A stretch of DNA of 64,000 bases, from contig NZ_CP087131.1 in assembly GCF_020911865.1 (NCBI RefSeq), positions 3,162,001-3,226,000 of the forward strand, given 5' to 3'. Shown here piece by piece: positions 1 through 8,623 of this stretch. The notes under the pieces are model-generated. The model did no database searches, was not told where the DNA came from, and saw only the letters and a list, made by a program, of their open reading frames with translations. Source of the DNA: Chryseobacterium sp. C-71 (GTDB lineage: Bacteria; Bacteroidota; Bacteroidia; Flavobacteriales; Weeksellaceae). The stretch's first letter is position 1; every line of letters starts with the position of its first letter. The position numbers and the translations under genes were made by a program.

Positions 1-195
1 GAGAATGCTTTCGTGATGATTCGTAACAGTACTGTTGTTGAGATTTAAGACGTAATAATAGTATTCTCCGATAGCAAACATCTCTCCGATAATACGCTCT
101 ATAGATGGTTTCTCTAATATTTTATCACTTCTTCGGTTTCCGGGATAAATATTCCAGACGTCTATGAGCGGATGTTTTTCCTCGGTTTTTTTCAT
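1..195 (-). CDS. LuxR-type transcriptional regulator, N-terminal fragment
   Basis: The first 65 codons of a minus-strand gene that runs off the left edge of the window. The start is the ATG at 193-195. The visible part has the stretches HPLIDVWNIYPGN, ERIIGEMFAIGEYYYYVLN and TNHHESIL. These are typical of a Bacteroidota family with an N-terminal PAS-like domain and a C-terminal LuxR helix-turn-helix. The DNA-binding half lies outside the window, so the HTH assignment is inferred from family memory and is not seen. A near-perfect 26-bp palindrome lies 39 bp upstream (234-259) and could be its operator. Confidence 0.6.
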   Translation of the reverse strand, partial: MKKTEEKHPLIDVWNIYPGNRRSDKILEKPSIERIIGEMFAIGEYYYYVLNLNNSTVTNHHESIL

Positions 196-233
196 AATGG
201 TGATTTAGTAATTGAATTTAGTTAATTTTTCTT

Positions 234-259
234 AAAAATACGCCTTAAGTGGTATTTTT
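234..259. promoter_or_regulatory. 26-bp near-perfect palindrome upstream of the LuxR-type gene
   Basis: Arms AAAAATAC and GTATTTTT flank a CTTAAG core; only two base pairs of the 26-bp palindrome mismatch. It sits 39 bp before the LuxR-type start in the 348-bp gap 196-543. The rest of that gap holds the sucC terminator (492-522), a plus-strand terminator-like hairpin (443-473) and no credible gene. The symmetry and position suggest a dimeric regulator site, possibly autoregulatory; a hairpin in the leader RNA is the alternative. Confidence 0.35.
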
Positions 260-442
260 TTATATTAAATAATTTAGAACCTTTGTGCAAACTAATAACC
301 ATGAAAACTTATTCTTTAAATAGCTTTTCTTCGTTTTTATTTTAATTTTTATCGCTACACTACTAATAAGATATACCGAGTTTTGAAATGATTGAGAAAC
401 ACATTTCGTAACTTAATGATGAGAAGTTTATTTTCCAATTTG

Positions 443-473
443 CCATTTAAAAATAATTTAAATGGTTTTTTTT
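443..473 (+). terminator. Orphan terminator-like hairpin on the plus strand
   Basis: A 9-bp perfect stem (CCATTTAAA, five-base loop, TTTAAATGG) is followed by eight T. It has the form of an intrinsic terminator reading rightward, but both flanking genes (LuxR-type and sucC) read leftward and no plus-strand gene is visible between 196 and 443. Confidence 0.4.
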
Positions 474-491
474 GTGAAAAATTTGGAACAA

Positions 492-522
492 AAAAATCCG
501 CTTTCTTTCGAAAACGGATTTG
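492..522 (-). terminator. Intrinsic terminator of sucC
   Basis: The inverted repeat AAATCCG/CGGATTT extends inward through TTTC/GAAA pairs. On the minus strand it is followed by a T run. It lies 22 bp past the sucC stop codon. Confidence 0.7.
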
Positions 523-543
523 TATTTTAAATTAACTTAAATA

Positions 544-1734
544 TTAAGCTAAAACTTCTTTTACTTTGTTTGCAGCTTCTTCTAAAGTAATTGCAGAGTG
601 TACCGGAAGACCAGACTCGTCAATTAATCTCTTAGCTTCTACAGCGTTTGTACCTTGTAATCTCACGATCAATGGAACCGGAAGGCTACCCATTGCTCTG
701 TAAGCATCTACAACACCTTGAGCTACTCTGTCACATCTTACGATACCTCCGAAGATATTGATTAAGATTGCTTTTACGTTTGGATCTCTCAAGATTATTC
801 CAAAAGCAGTTTGTACTCTTGCAGCATCTGCAGTACCACCAACGTCTAGGAAGTTTGCAGGGTTACCACCAGATAATTTAATAATATCCATAGTTGCCAT
901 TGCAAGACCAGCTCCGTTTACCATACAAGCAACGTTACCGTCAAGCTTTACGAAGTTAAGACCAGCTTCACCAGCTTCTACATCGATAGGATCTTCTTCT
1001 CTTGTATCTCTTAATGCTTCAAGATCTTTGTGACGGAACAATGAGTTGCCATCCAAAGTTACTTTTGCATCTACAGCGATAATTTTGTTGTCAGAAGTTT
1101 TTAAAACCGGGTTGATTTCGAATAAAGAAGCATCAATTCCTACATACGCATTGTATAAAGAAGTGATGAATTTTGTGAATTCTTTGAACGCATTTCCTTC
1201 AAGACCTAGGTTGAAAGCAATTTTTCTAGCCTGGAAACCTTGAAGACCCAAAGTAGGATCGATCAATTCGTTGTGGATCAAGTGAGGTGTTACTTCAGCA
1301 ACGTGCTCAATATCCATACCACCTTCAGTAGAATATACGATTGTGTTTTTACCTTCAGCTCTGTCTAAAAGAATAGAAACATAAAATTCTTTAGTTTCAG
1401 ATTCTCCAGGATAATATACATCCTCTGCTACCAATACAGAATTTACCAATTTACCTTCAGCAGAAGTCTGAGGAGTGATCAATTGCATTCCGATAATGTT
1501 TTGAGCGTTCTCCTTCAATTTGTCCATGTTCGGAGAAAACTTTACACCACCACCTTTACCACGACCACCTGCGTGAATCTGTGCTTTTACAACCCAAGCC
1601 TGAGCTCCGGTTTCAGCAGTCAGTTTTTCTGCAGCAGCTACAGCTTCTTCTACGTTGTTTGCAACGTGACCTCGTTGTATTGCTACTCCGTACTTTGATA
1701 AAATCTCTTTTGATTGATACTCGTGAAGATTCAT
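544..1734 (-). CDS. sucC: Succinyl-CoA synthetase (ADP-forming) beta subunit
   Basis: This TCA-cycle enzyme interconverts succinyl-CoA and succinate while making ATP; the beta subunit carries the ATP-grasp domain and binds succinate. At 396 residues it has the usual full length. It opens with MNLHEYQSKEIL, has the ATP-grasp stretch VVKAQIHAGGRGKGGGVKF near residues 47-65, and in the C-terminal ligase domain NGAGLAMATMD and NIFGGIVRCD. The partner sucD is not adjacent, so the alpha subunit must lie elsewhere. The gene is monocistronic here, with its own terminator at 492-522 and a -7 element TATCTTTG upstream. Confidence 0.97.
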   Translation of the reverse strand: MNLHEYQSKEILSKYGVAIQRGHVANNVEEAVAAAEKLTAETGAQAWVVKAQIHAGGRGKGGGVKFSPNMDKLKENAQNIIGMQLITPQTSAEGKLVNSVLVAEDVYYPGESETKEFYVSILLDRAEGKNTIVYSTEGGMDIEHVAEVTPHLIHNELIDPTLGLQGFQARKIAFNLGLEGNAFKEFTKFITSLYNAYVGIDASLFEINPVLKTSDNKIIAVDAKVTLDGNSLFRHKDLEALRDTREEDPIDVEAGEAGLNFVKLDGNVACMVNGAGLAMATMDIIKLSGGNPANFLDVGGTADAARVQTAFGIILRDPNVKAILINIFGGIVRCDRVAQGVVDAYRAMGSLPVPLIVRLQGTNAVEAKRLIDESGLPVHSAITLEEAANKVKEVLA

Positions 1735-1770
1735 ATTATTTTTATTATTTATTTTAAATTTTAATATTTA

Positions 1771-1803
1771 CAAAGATAATAAAATTGAATAGAATTTCTA
1801 CAA
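1771..1803 (-). promoter_or_regulatory. Probable sucC promoter
   Basis: On the minus strand TATCTTTG (1778-1771) matches the Bacteroidota -7 element TAnnTTTG. A TTG at 1803-1801 could be the -33 element, although the 22-nt spacer is a little longer than the usual 19-21. The predicted leader to the sucC ATG is about 30 nt. Confidence 0.55.
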
Positions 1804-1977
1804 CCATCATAAAAGTCATTCTATATTTTATTAAAAAAGTCAAAAATTGCATTGATCAAATCATTAAATCATATTGTTTTATGATTTGAGACTTATAGAT
1901 GTTTCAAGTAAAGAATAAATTCATAGTATGATAGCATTACTATTATTAGTAATATTAAAAATATTTTTATAGGTGTA

Positions 1978-2007
1978 TTGCTGATTAATATAATAGTTTT
2001 ATTTTTG
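1978..2007 (+). promoter_or_regulatory. Bacteroidota-type promoter of the exporter operon
   Basis: TTG (1978-1980), an exact 19-nt spacer and TATTTTTG (2000-2007) give a full match to the TTG-N19-TAnnTTTG consensus. The TetR start codon follows 18 nt after the -7 element, so this promoter should drive the four-gene export operon. Confidence 0.75.
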
Positions 2008-2025
2008 TATAGGTAAATTACAAAA

Positions 2026-2703
2026 ATGGAATTTCAATTAAAATTTAAAGTCAACCAAAACCTGTTTCTCCGAGATCCGGAAAACAGTGAAATCGGTAAA
2101 TCTATCGTGAAAAATTCAATAGATCTGATATTTGAAATGGGTTTTGAGAATTTTACTTTCAAAAAACTGGCGCAAAAAATAAGTTCGACAGAAGCAACCA
2201 TTTACAGGTATTTTTCTTCTAAACATAAATTATTGACCTATATTCTCAATTGGTATTGGTCTTATCTTGAGCTGATTTCAAAATTTCGTCTTTCTGAAAT
2301 AAAAGATTCACAGGAGAAAATCGAAAAACTTTTAAACATCATTACGCATCAGGAAAACTACGAAAACGCAATAGAAGACTATGACTTGTCTAAACTTCAT
2401 ACCATCGTCATTGCAGAAAGCAGCAAATCTTATTTGGTGAAAGAAGTTGATGAGATCAATAAAGATTTGGTTTTTAATCCCTTAAAAAGTCTGTGTAATT
2501 TTTTTGGTCAGGTTATTTCCGAAGCAAAACCAGATTTTCCCTATCCGTTGTCTTTTGCGAGTACGCTTTTGGAAACTGCACATAATCAGCAATTTTTCAG
2601 CGAACATTTGCCGAAGCTTACAGATAATCATTTAGATAAAATAGAACATAAAAAGTATGTTTTACAATATTTGCGATACATCACTTTTAGTCTCATAAAA
2701 TAA
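2026..2703 (+). CDS. TetR/AcrR family transcriptional regulator of the exporter operon
   Basis: A 225-residue protein with a TetR-type N-terminal HTH at about residues 22-68. The segment FENFTFKKLAQKISSTEA followed by IYRYFSSKHKLL is the typical recognition-helix and Tyr-Phe region. The C-terminal ligand domain is not recognisable. It is the first gene of the operon, 7 bp before the ABC gene, and starts close behind a consensus promoter. It therefore probably represses its own operon and responds to an unknown ligand; this is inferred from position. A closely related reading is a TetR-like activator. Confidence 0.85.
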   Translation: MEFQLKFKVNQNLFLRDPENSEIGKSIVKNSIDLIFEMGFENFTFKKLAQKISSTEATIYRYFSSKHKLLTYILNWYWSYLELISKFRLSEIKDSQEKIEKLLNIITHQENYENAIEDYDLSKLHTIVIAESSKSYLVKEVDEINKDLVFNPLKSLCNFFGQVISEAKPDFPYPLSFASTLLETAHNQQFFSEHLPKLTDNHLDKIEHKKYVLQYLRYITFSLIK

Positions 2704-2710
2704 AGATTCA

Positions 2711-4372
2711 ATGGAAACTACTCCAAAACAGCACGGTTACAATCTCTTCAAGTACGTTACCAAAGAGAAAAAAGACGTTACCAATATTTATTTTTATGCA
2801 ATTTTGAACGGTTTGGTGCAACTGAGTGTACCGCTAGGGATACAGTCCATCGTGAGTTTTGTAATGGGAGCCACGATGGCGACTTCTATCTACATATTGA
2901 TCATTTTTGTGGTGATTGGAACTTGGTTGGTAGGATATTTCAGGCTAAAAGTAATGCAGATTATTGAGAAAATACAGCAGAAAATATTTGTCGAATTTTC
3001 TTTGGCGTTTGCAGAAAAATTACCCAAAGTAAATCTGTGCGATACCAGAAAATATTATCTTCCCGAACTTGTCAACCGTTTTTTTGATACCCAAAATTTG
3101 CAGAAGGGAATCTCAAAAATACTTCTGGAAATCCCTACAGCGATTATTCAGATCCTTTTCGGTATTCTGCTGCTTTCATTTTATCATCCTTGGTTTTTGG
3201 TTTTTGGTGCCCTTGTCATTATTTGTGTGATTATCATCTTCAGATTTACAATGGAAAGCGGTATCCAATCTAGTTTGGAAGAAAGCGAAAAAAAATATGA
3301 AGTGGCATCATGGATCGAGGATATTGCAGCGTCTATCAAAACATTTAAGATCAATTCTAAATCTGATGCGCATCTTTCCGGGGTTGATGATCGTGTGGTG
3401 GGTTATCTCGATTTCAGAACTTCTCATTTTCGTGTTTTGGTGGTGCAGTACAAAACTATTATTGCTTTTAAAGTGATCATAACGCTCGTAATGTTGGTGA
3501 TAGGAACTTATTTATTAATCAATCAGCAACTGAATATCGGGGCATTTATCGCAACTGAAATTGTGGTTTTGAGTATCATGTCGGCTGTAGAAAAATTAAT
3601 TATCAGTTTAGAAAGTTATTATGATGTGATTGCAGCTTTGGCAAAACTGAATAAAGTAACAGATTTACCCGAAGAGAATAATGGCGAGATTGTTTTGGAA
3701 GAAAATTATCAAGGTCTGGAAATAGAATTTAAAGAGGTAAACTTTTCTTTTAACGAACATCAGAGTATTTTGAACAATATTAATTTTAAAGTTCCTGAAA
3801 ATACGCTTACAGTAATCTCCGGAAAGTTAGGAGCTGGTAAATCGCTTCTTCTTAATATGATTACAGGTTTTTATGAGCCTACTTCAGGATCTGTACTTTT
3901 TGATAAAATTCCATTAAAAAATATCAATAAAACAGAACTGAGAAATCAAATCGGTCTGTATCTGGAAGATATGACGATCATTAAAGGTACTGTGCAGGAA
4001 AATATTATTCTTGGCAACACAAACATCAGTCCTGAAAGTATTCTTGATCTTGCCGAGGAAATCGGAATTGATAATATTTCCAGTCAGTTTAGTTCAGGAT
4101 TTTACACAGAAATTAGTGAGACAGATACAGAAATTTCATTCAGCTCGAAAAAGAAAATTCTACTTCTAAGATCATTGCTGGGGAACAAAAGATTGCTTGT
4201 ATTGGAAGATCCGCTTGATGGAATGAATGACGAATTCAGAAACAAAATGATGCTGTATCTCAACAAGATTAAAAAGAGCACTACTGTGATTATCGTATCT
4301 CAGGATCAGAATTTGATGCAGCTTGCAGACCAGCGTCTTCATCTTCAAAACGGGACTTTAGAAATCGTTTAA
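2711..4372 (+). CDS. ABC half-exporter with a degenerate nucleotide-binding domain
   Basis: A 553-residue protein of type I secretion/exporter form: several membrane segments in residues about 28-310, then a nucleotide-binding domain. The Walker A motif is intact (GKLGAGKS, 371-378). The other motifs are altered: the Q-loop Gln is Glu (YLED, E419); the LSGGQ signature is replaced by ISFSS (475-479); the Walker B Asp-Glu pair is swapped to Glu499-Asp500 (LLVLEDP); and the H-loop His is Gln531 (IVSQD). There is no N-terminal peptidase domain. It lies between the TetR and HlyD genes, so it is the inner-membrane part of a HlyB/HlyD/TolC-like system. ATP may be bound but hydrolysed poorly, or the protein may pair with another half-transporter. 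The cargo is unknown. Confidence 0.85.
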   Translation: METTPKQHGYNLFKYVTKEKKDVTNIYFYAILNGLVQLSVPLGIQSIVSFVMGATMATSIYILIIFVVIGTWLVGYFRLKVMQIIEKIQQKIFVEFSLAFAEKLPKVNLCDTRKYYLPELVNRFFDTQNLQKGISKILLEIPTAIIQILFGILLLSFYHPWFLVFGALVIICVIIIFRFTMESGIQSSLEESEKKYEVASWIEDIAASIKTFKINSKSDAHLSGVDDRVVGYLDFRTSHFRVLVVQYKTIIAFKVIITLVMLVIGTYLLINQQLNIGAFIATEIVVLSIMSAVEKLIISLESYYDVIAALAKLNKVTDLPEENNGEIVLEENYQGLEIEFKEVNFSFNEHQSILNNINFKVPENTLTVISGKLGAGKSLLLNMITGFYEPTSGSVLFDKIPLKNINKTELRNQIGLYLEDMTIIKGTVQENIILGNTNISPESILDLAEEIGIDNISSQFSSGFYTEISETDTEISFSSKKKILLLRSLLGNKRLLVLEDPLDGMNDEFRNKMMLYLNKIKKSTTVIIVSQDQNLMQLADQRLHLQNGTLEIV

Positions 4373-4387
4373 TCAAAGATTTTAAAA

Positions 4388-5701
4388 ATGAAAATTCATT
4401 CATACGACAAAATATATCAGATCAATAAAAAAACCAAAGTTAAAAGATGGTTTCTTTTCATCTTTTTGGCAGGAATTATTGTTCTCTTTTTACCATGGAC
4501 TCAAAATATCAAGGTAAAAGGTAATGCCACAACATTATATCAAGATCAGCGACCACAACAGCTCAATTCTCCCATTCCCGGAAGAATCATCAAATGGAAT
4601 GTGAAAAATGGAGACTATGTAAAAAAAGGAGATACCTTACTGAAACTTTCTGAAGTGAAAGAAGATTATCTGGATCCTCTTTTGGTGCAAAGAACAGAGC
4701 AACAGGTTGATGCTAAAAAAGGAGTTCGAGATTACTATCAGGCAAAAGTAGGAACTACCAATAGTCAGCTTGACGCTCTCAACTCTTCAAGAGATTTGAA
4801 ACTTAATCAGCTGAAAATTAAAATAAGTCAGCTCAATAATAAACTTGCCGGTGAAGAAGCAGAACTTGCAGCTGCCAACAACGAATTGAGACTGAGCGAA
4901 GATCAGTACGAGAGGCAAAAAAAAATGTATGATGAAGGATTAGTCTCTCTTACGCAGTTTCAACAAAGGAATGTATCTTTCCAAAATGCGGCGGCTAAAA
5001 AAACTTCTGCCGAAAATAAAGTAGCACAAACCCGACAAGAAATTATGAATGTGAGCATCGAACAAAATGCAACCATTCAGGATTATACTGAGAAACTCAG
5101 TAAAATAGAGGGTGAACGTTTCCAAAGTATGGGACAGATTGAAGGAAGTGATGGCGAAATTGCCAAATTGCAAAACCAAGTTGCCAATTATAAAGCTAGA
5201 CAGGGGCTGTACTTTATTTTAGCTTCTCAGGACGGGCAGATTGTGCAGATTAATAAAGCCGGAATCGGAGAAATTCTGAAAGACGGCGAAAATATAGCTA
5301 CCATTGTTCCTAATAAAATCGATTATGCAGTAGAAATTTACATAAAACCTGTCGATTTACCTTTGGTGAAAGAAGGGCAGAGAGTAATGTGTATTTTTGA
5401 CGGTTTCCCGGCAATTGTATTTTCAGGATGGCCCAACTCCAGCTACGGAACTTTCGCCGGAAAAGTAATTGCTGTCGAAAATAACATCAGTGCCAACGGA
5501 CTTTTCAAGGCATTGGTAATAGAAGATAAAAATGAAAAACAGTGGCCTCCGAAAATAAAAATAGGAACCGGAGTGCAAGGAATTGCTATTTTAAATGATG
5601 TTCCTATTTGGTACGAATTATGGCGAAATATCAATGGTTTTCCGCCGGATTATTATGAAGTGAAAACGGAAAAATCTGCTGCAAATGAAAAATCTAAATA
5701 A
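4388..5701 (+). CDS. HlyD-family periplasmic adaptor (membrane fusion protein)
   Basis: A 437-residue protein linking the inner-membrane ABC exporter to the TolC-like channel. It has a single N-terminal membrane anchor at about residues 21-40 (WFLFIFLAGIIVLFLPW). A split lipoyl/barrel segment follows near 55-95 (PGRIIKWNVKNGDYVKKGDTLL), then a long coiled-coil hairpin at about 100-255 rich in Gln, Lys and Glu. The second lipoyl half (ILASQDGQIVQINKAGIGEILKDG is split by short turns) and a beta-barrel domain complete it. It begins 15 bp after the ABC gene and overlaps the TolC gene by 17 bp, which implies coupled translation. Confidence 0.92.
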   Translation: MKIHSYDKIYQINKKTKVKRWFLFIFLAGIIVLFLPWTQNIKVKGNATTLYQDQRPQQLNSPIPGRIIKWNVKNGDYVKKGDTLLKLSEVKEDYLDPLLVQRTEQQVDAKKGVRDYYQAKVGTTNSQLDALNSSRDLKLNQLKIKISQLNNKLAGEEAELAAANNELRLSEDQYERQKKMYDEGLVSLTQFQQRNVSFQNAAAKKTSAENKVAQTRQEIMNVSIEQNATIQDYTEKLSKIEGERFQSMGQIEGSDGEIAKLQNQVANYKARQGLYFILASQDGQIVQINKAGIGEILKDGENIATIVPNKIDYAVEIYIKPVDLPLVKEGQRVMCIFDGFPAIVFSGWPNSSYGTFAGKVIAVENNISANGLFKALVIEDKNEKQWPPKIKIGTGVQGIAILNDVPIWYELWRNINGFPPDYYEVKTEKSAANEKSK

Positions 5702-7091
5702 AAATTGGACGACAGTTGTTTTGTTGCTGCTTTTTCAGATTTCTTTCGGGCAAGATTCTTTAAAGCTTTCTCATCAGGAATTTCTTGCGATTGTAAAAAG
5801 ATACCATCCGCTGGCCTTTAAATATCAGCTTCAGAATAAAATTGCAGAAGCAGAAATTACCAGAGCTAGAGGGAATTTTGATCCTGTGCTGGCAGGAAAG
5901 CTTGGCGAGAAAAATATTGATGGTACCCAATATTATCAGCAAAAAAATATTGAACTGGATATTCCTACATGGTACGGAATCAATATCAACGGAGCATATA
6001 ATTATTTGGATGGAGAAAAACTAAACAACAGCGATACCAGAGGTGGCTTAGCTCAGTTTGGAATTACAGTTCCGCTTGCCAAAAATCTTCTCTATGACAA
6101 ACGCAGAGCAATGCTGGATCAGGCAAAATTTGCTCTGAGAATGACAGAAGCAGAACAAACCGTTTTGACGAACGAACTTCTTCTGGAAGCTGAAAATACG
6201 TATTGGGAATGGGTGAAAAACTATGAAATCTATGAATTGCAAAGAAAATCGGTACAAATTAATATAGATAGATTAGAGCTCACAAAAAAAACGTACAACT
6301 ATGGCGAAAGACCTGCGATTGATACTGTAGAAGCGGCTTCGCAGTTGCAGAGTTTCCAGCTTCAGGAAAGGGATGCGTATCTTAATTTTGTGAAGAGCAC
6401 ACAAGATTTACAGCTTTATTTATGGAAAGATAATCAGGAAATCTACGAAATTTCGCAACTTATTTTCCCGTCAACACGTCTTGAAGAACACAGCGGATAC
6501 AATGATTTTGAATTTTTGGTGCAAGATGTACAATCTAAACAACTTAATAATCATGCGTCATTGCAATATTATTTTCAGAAAGAAAACATTCTTGAAAGTG
6601 AAAGAAGGCTTAAATGGCAAAGCTTTCTCCCCAAAATAGATTTTACCTACAACTTTTTTAATAAAGAAAATTACCGGGCAGAATATTTACCATTGTTTGA
6701 TAATAACTTTCAATACGGCATAAAATTAGAAATTCCGATTTTTCAGAGAGCGGCTAGAGCAGATTATCAGATTGCTAAACTGAAGATCGCCCAAAACCAG
6801 CAAGATGTGCAGCTGAAAACAAGGGAAATTGTGACAAAGATTGAAACTTATAAAAATGAAGTTTTAAATTATCATCTTCAGATTGATCTTGCCGACAGTA
6901 ATCTAAAAAATTACCAAAAACTTCTAAGTGCAGAAGAAATGCGGTACAGCAATGGAGAAAGTTCGCTTTTTCTCATCAACACACGGGAAAATAAGCTGAT
7001 AGAAGCTCGTGAAAAAAACATAGAGTTAAAAGCAAAATTCCTTAAAAGTTATAATAAACTGAAATGGCTGAACGAGAATTTTAGGTTTTAG
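5685..7091 (+). CDS. TolC-family outer-membrane efflux channel
   Basis: A 468-residue outer-membrane channel, the last component of the exporter. The N-terminal signal peptide (residues about 1-22, ending near ISFGQDS) is followed by two long helical repeats with typical TolC coiled-coil content and sequence such as EAENTYWEWVKNYE. Its start lies inside the last codons of the HlyD gene. The operon ends at a strong bidirectional terminator 9 bp downstream. The substrate cannot be told from the sequence; secretion of a peptide or a hydrophobic small molecule are both possible. Confidence 0.9.
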   Translation: MKNLNKNWTTVVLLLLFQISFGQDSLKLSHQEFLAIVKRYHPLAFKYQLQNKIAEAEITRARGNFDPVLAGKLGEKNIDGTQYYQQKNIELDIPTWYGININGAYNYLDGEKLNNSDTRGGLAQFGITVPLAKNLLYDKRRAMLDQAKFALRMTEAEQTVLTNELLLEAENTYWEWVKNYEIYELQRKSVQINIDRLELTKKTYNYGERPAIDTVEAASQLQSFQLQERDAYLNFVKSTQDLQLYLWKDNQEIYEISQLIFPSTRLEEHSGYNDFEFLVQDVQSKQLNNHASLQYYFQKENILESERRLKWQSFLPKIDFTYNFFNKENYRAEYLPLFDNNFQYGIKLEIPIFQRAARADYQIAKLKIAQNQQDVQLKTREIVTKIETYKNEVLNYHLQIDLADSNLKNYQKLLSAEEMRYSNGESSLFLINTRENKLIEAREKNIELKAKFLKSYNKLKWLNENFRF

Positions 7092-7100
7092 GAAACAAAA

Positions 7101-7135
7101 AAAGGAAATCTTTAATTTTAGATTTCCTTTTATTT
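7101..7135. terminator. Bidirectional terminator between the exporter operon and DUF423
   Basis: A perfect 11-bp stem AAAGGAAATCT/AGATTTCCTTT is flanked by A on the left and T on the right, so it can end transcription from both converging units. Confidence 0.8.
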
Positions 7136-7152
7136 TTCAAAAGTTGAGTCAA

Positions 7153-7539
7153 TTAAACTTTTAATTTCGCAAAATACCAAATCAATATTCCCCAACTCAG
7201 GATCATAAACAATCCACCAAGTGGAGTAATCGGTCCTAAAAACTTCAAATTTGCACCCAAATAATCCTGCAGACTCAAACCATAAATACTGAAAGAAAAT
7301 AGTATTGTTCCTACGATCATCAAAATAGAAATCCATTTCTGAGATGAGGTGTCAAACTTTAAAATGTAGCCAACGATCAATAAAAAGAAGGCTGCATACA
7401 TTTGGTATCTTACTCCGGTTTCAAAACTTTCCAGTCTTTCTACAGATAAAATTTTCTTTAAAGCATGAGCTCCGAAAGCGCCCAAAATAACGGATAACAT
7501 GCCATAGACGGCACCAAAAACTAAAGTAATTGTTTTCAT
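7153..7539 (-). CDS. DUF423 family small membrane protein
   Basis: A 128-residue integral membrane protein with four predicted hydrophobic helices. The family signature GAFGAHALKK lies near residues 20-30, followed by FETGVRYQMYA and GPITPLGGLFMILSW. The family (E. coli YgdD relatives) has no settled function. It follows the DUF3298 gene by one base, so it is probably the last gene of the operon that starts with HMG-CoA reductase. Confidence 0.88.
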   Translation of the reverse strand: MKTITLVFGAVYGMLSVILGAFGAHALKKILSVERLESFETGVRYQMYAAFFLLIVGYILKFDTSSQKWISILMIVGTILFSFSIYGLSLQDYLGANLKFLGPITPLGGLFMILSWGILIWYFAKLKV

Positions 7540-7540
7540 T

Positions 7541-8623
7541 TTATAATTCTTCTAATTCTAGTTTTAAATATTTTTTTGTCTTGTAATCCTGCCAAGTTCC
7601 AACCATTTTATTTCCTTTTACATCTGCTTCTATATATGCTTTCGGAATCCATTTTTTGAGTTCTTCACTGTGGTAGTCGTTTTCTGTAATCGAAATATGA
7701 CCATTTTTTAATGTTCCGCTCCATTCAATCAATTTTTTATTTTTGTCGTACCAATAAAAAGCGGAGAAAGATCCGTCTTCAAAAACCTGTTTCATTAAAA
7801 GTGTAACCGGATATTTTTGATCAATTTTTCCTTTATACAATTTATTCTGAACGGTATTTTGTCTCACAAACTTATCAGATTTTGATAATAAATTTTTACC
7901 ATAATCACTCAGATATTGTTGAATTTCTGTATAAGGAAGTTCAATTTCATAACTTCCCAGATCATCCAAAGCTCTCATTGCATGATTAGAGCAGCGTTCT
8001 CGTACAATCGTAAGCTTGTCTTTCCCGAAAAAGAATTTGGTATATTCTAATTTTCCTCTTTTTGCATACTCCAGACACTCTTCATACATTCGAATCTGTT
8101 CTTTCTCTTCATCTTCAGAGCCGTCATGTGACTTTAATTCAGCTAAAAAATTCTGAATTTTGTTAACTACATTTTCATTAACTATATTTTGAATTGAATC
8201 AATTGAAGTCGTTTCAAACAAATCCTGTAGATTGATGTAATTTCCGGTTCGCAGATCAAAATTTTTCCAATCAGAAAAACCTTCAGGATAAGCACCTGTG
8301 GCTTCACCATCAATGGAAAGACTCAAAATATTTTTAGGAGTTTCCAGCTTTTTCCATTCATAGAAATATACAAAATTACTATACGAATTGGTTGCAGTCA
8401 ATGCCAGTTGAGAAGGGTTGCTTCCCGAACCCGGAATAAATTCCAGTTCATTTACTTGCAAAAACGTATTGATTTTTCTTTCAACCAAAGGTTTTGCTGA
8501 AAACGAAATCACTGGAAAATTAAAGTTTTCAGATTTGGGTTTTAGATCATTTACCTTAAGATTTTTCTGTTGCGAAAAACAAATTGCCGAGATCAGAATA
8601 AAAAATAAAAAGTTCTTTTTCAT
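7541..8623 (-). CDS. Secreted DUF3298-type protein
   Basis: A 360-residue protein with a cleavable signal peptide (MKKNFLFFILISAICFSQQ). The middle contains GEATGAYPEGFSDWKNFDLRTGNY and INLQDLF, which resembles DUF3298 (the extracellular part of RsiV-like proteins). A C-terminal part of about 120 residues with YKGKIDQKYPVTL and FYWYDKNKKLIEWSG looks like a separate beta-rich repeat domain. It is translationally coupled to the small membrane protein upstream (its ATG overlaps that gene's TAA by one base). The function is unknown; ligand or lysozyme binding as in RsiV is only an analogy. Confidence 0.6.
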   Translation of the reverse strand: MKKNFLFFILISAICFSQQKNLKVNDLKPKSENFNFPVISFSAKPLVERKINTFLQVNELEFIPGSGSNPSQLALTATNSYSNFVYFYEWKKLETPKNILSLSIDGEATGAYPEGFSDWKNFDLRTGNYINLQDLFETTSIDSIQNIVNENVVNKIQNFLAELKSHDGSEDEEKEQIRMYEECLEYAKRGKLEYTKFFFGKDKLTIVRERCSNHAMRALDDLGSYEIELPYTEIQQYLSDYGKNLLSKSDKFVRQNTVQNKLYKGKIDQKYPVTLLMKQVFEDGSFSAFYWYDKNKKLIEWSGTLKNGHISITENDYHSEELKKWIPKAYIEADVKGNKMVGTWQDYKTKKYLKLELEEL

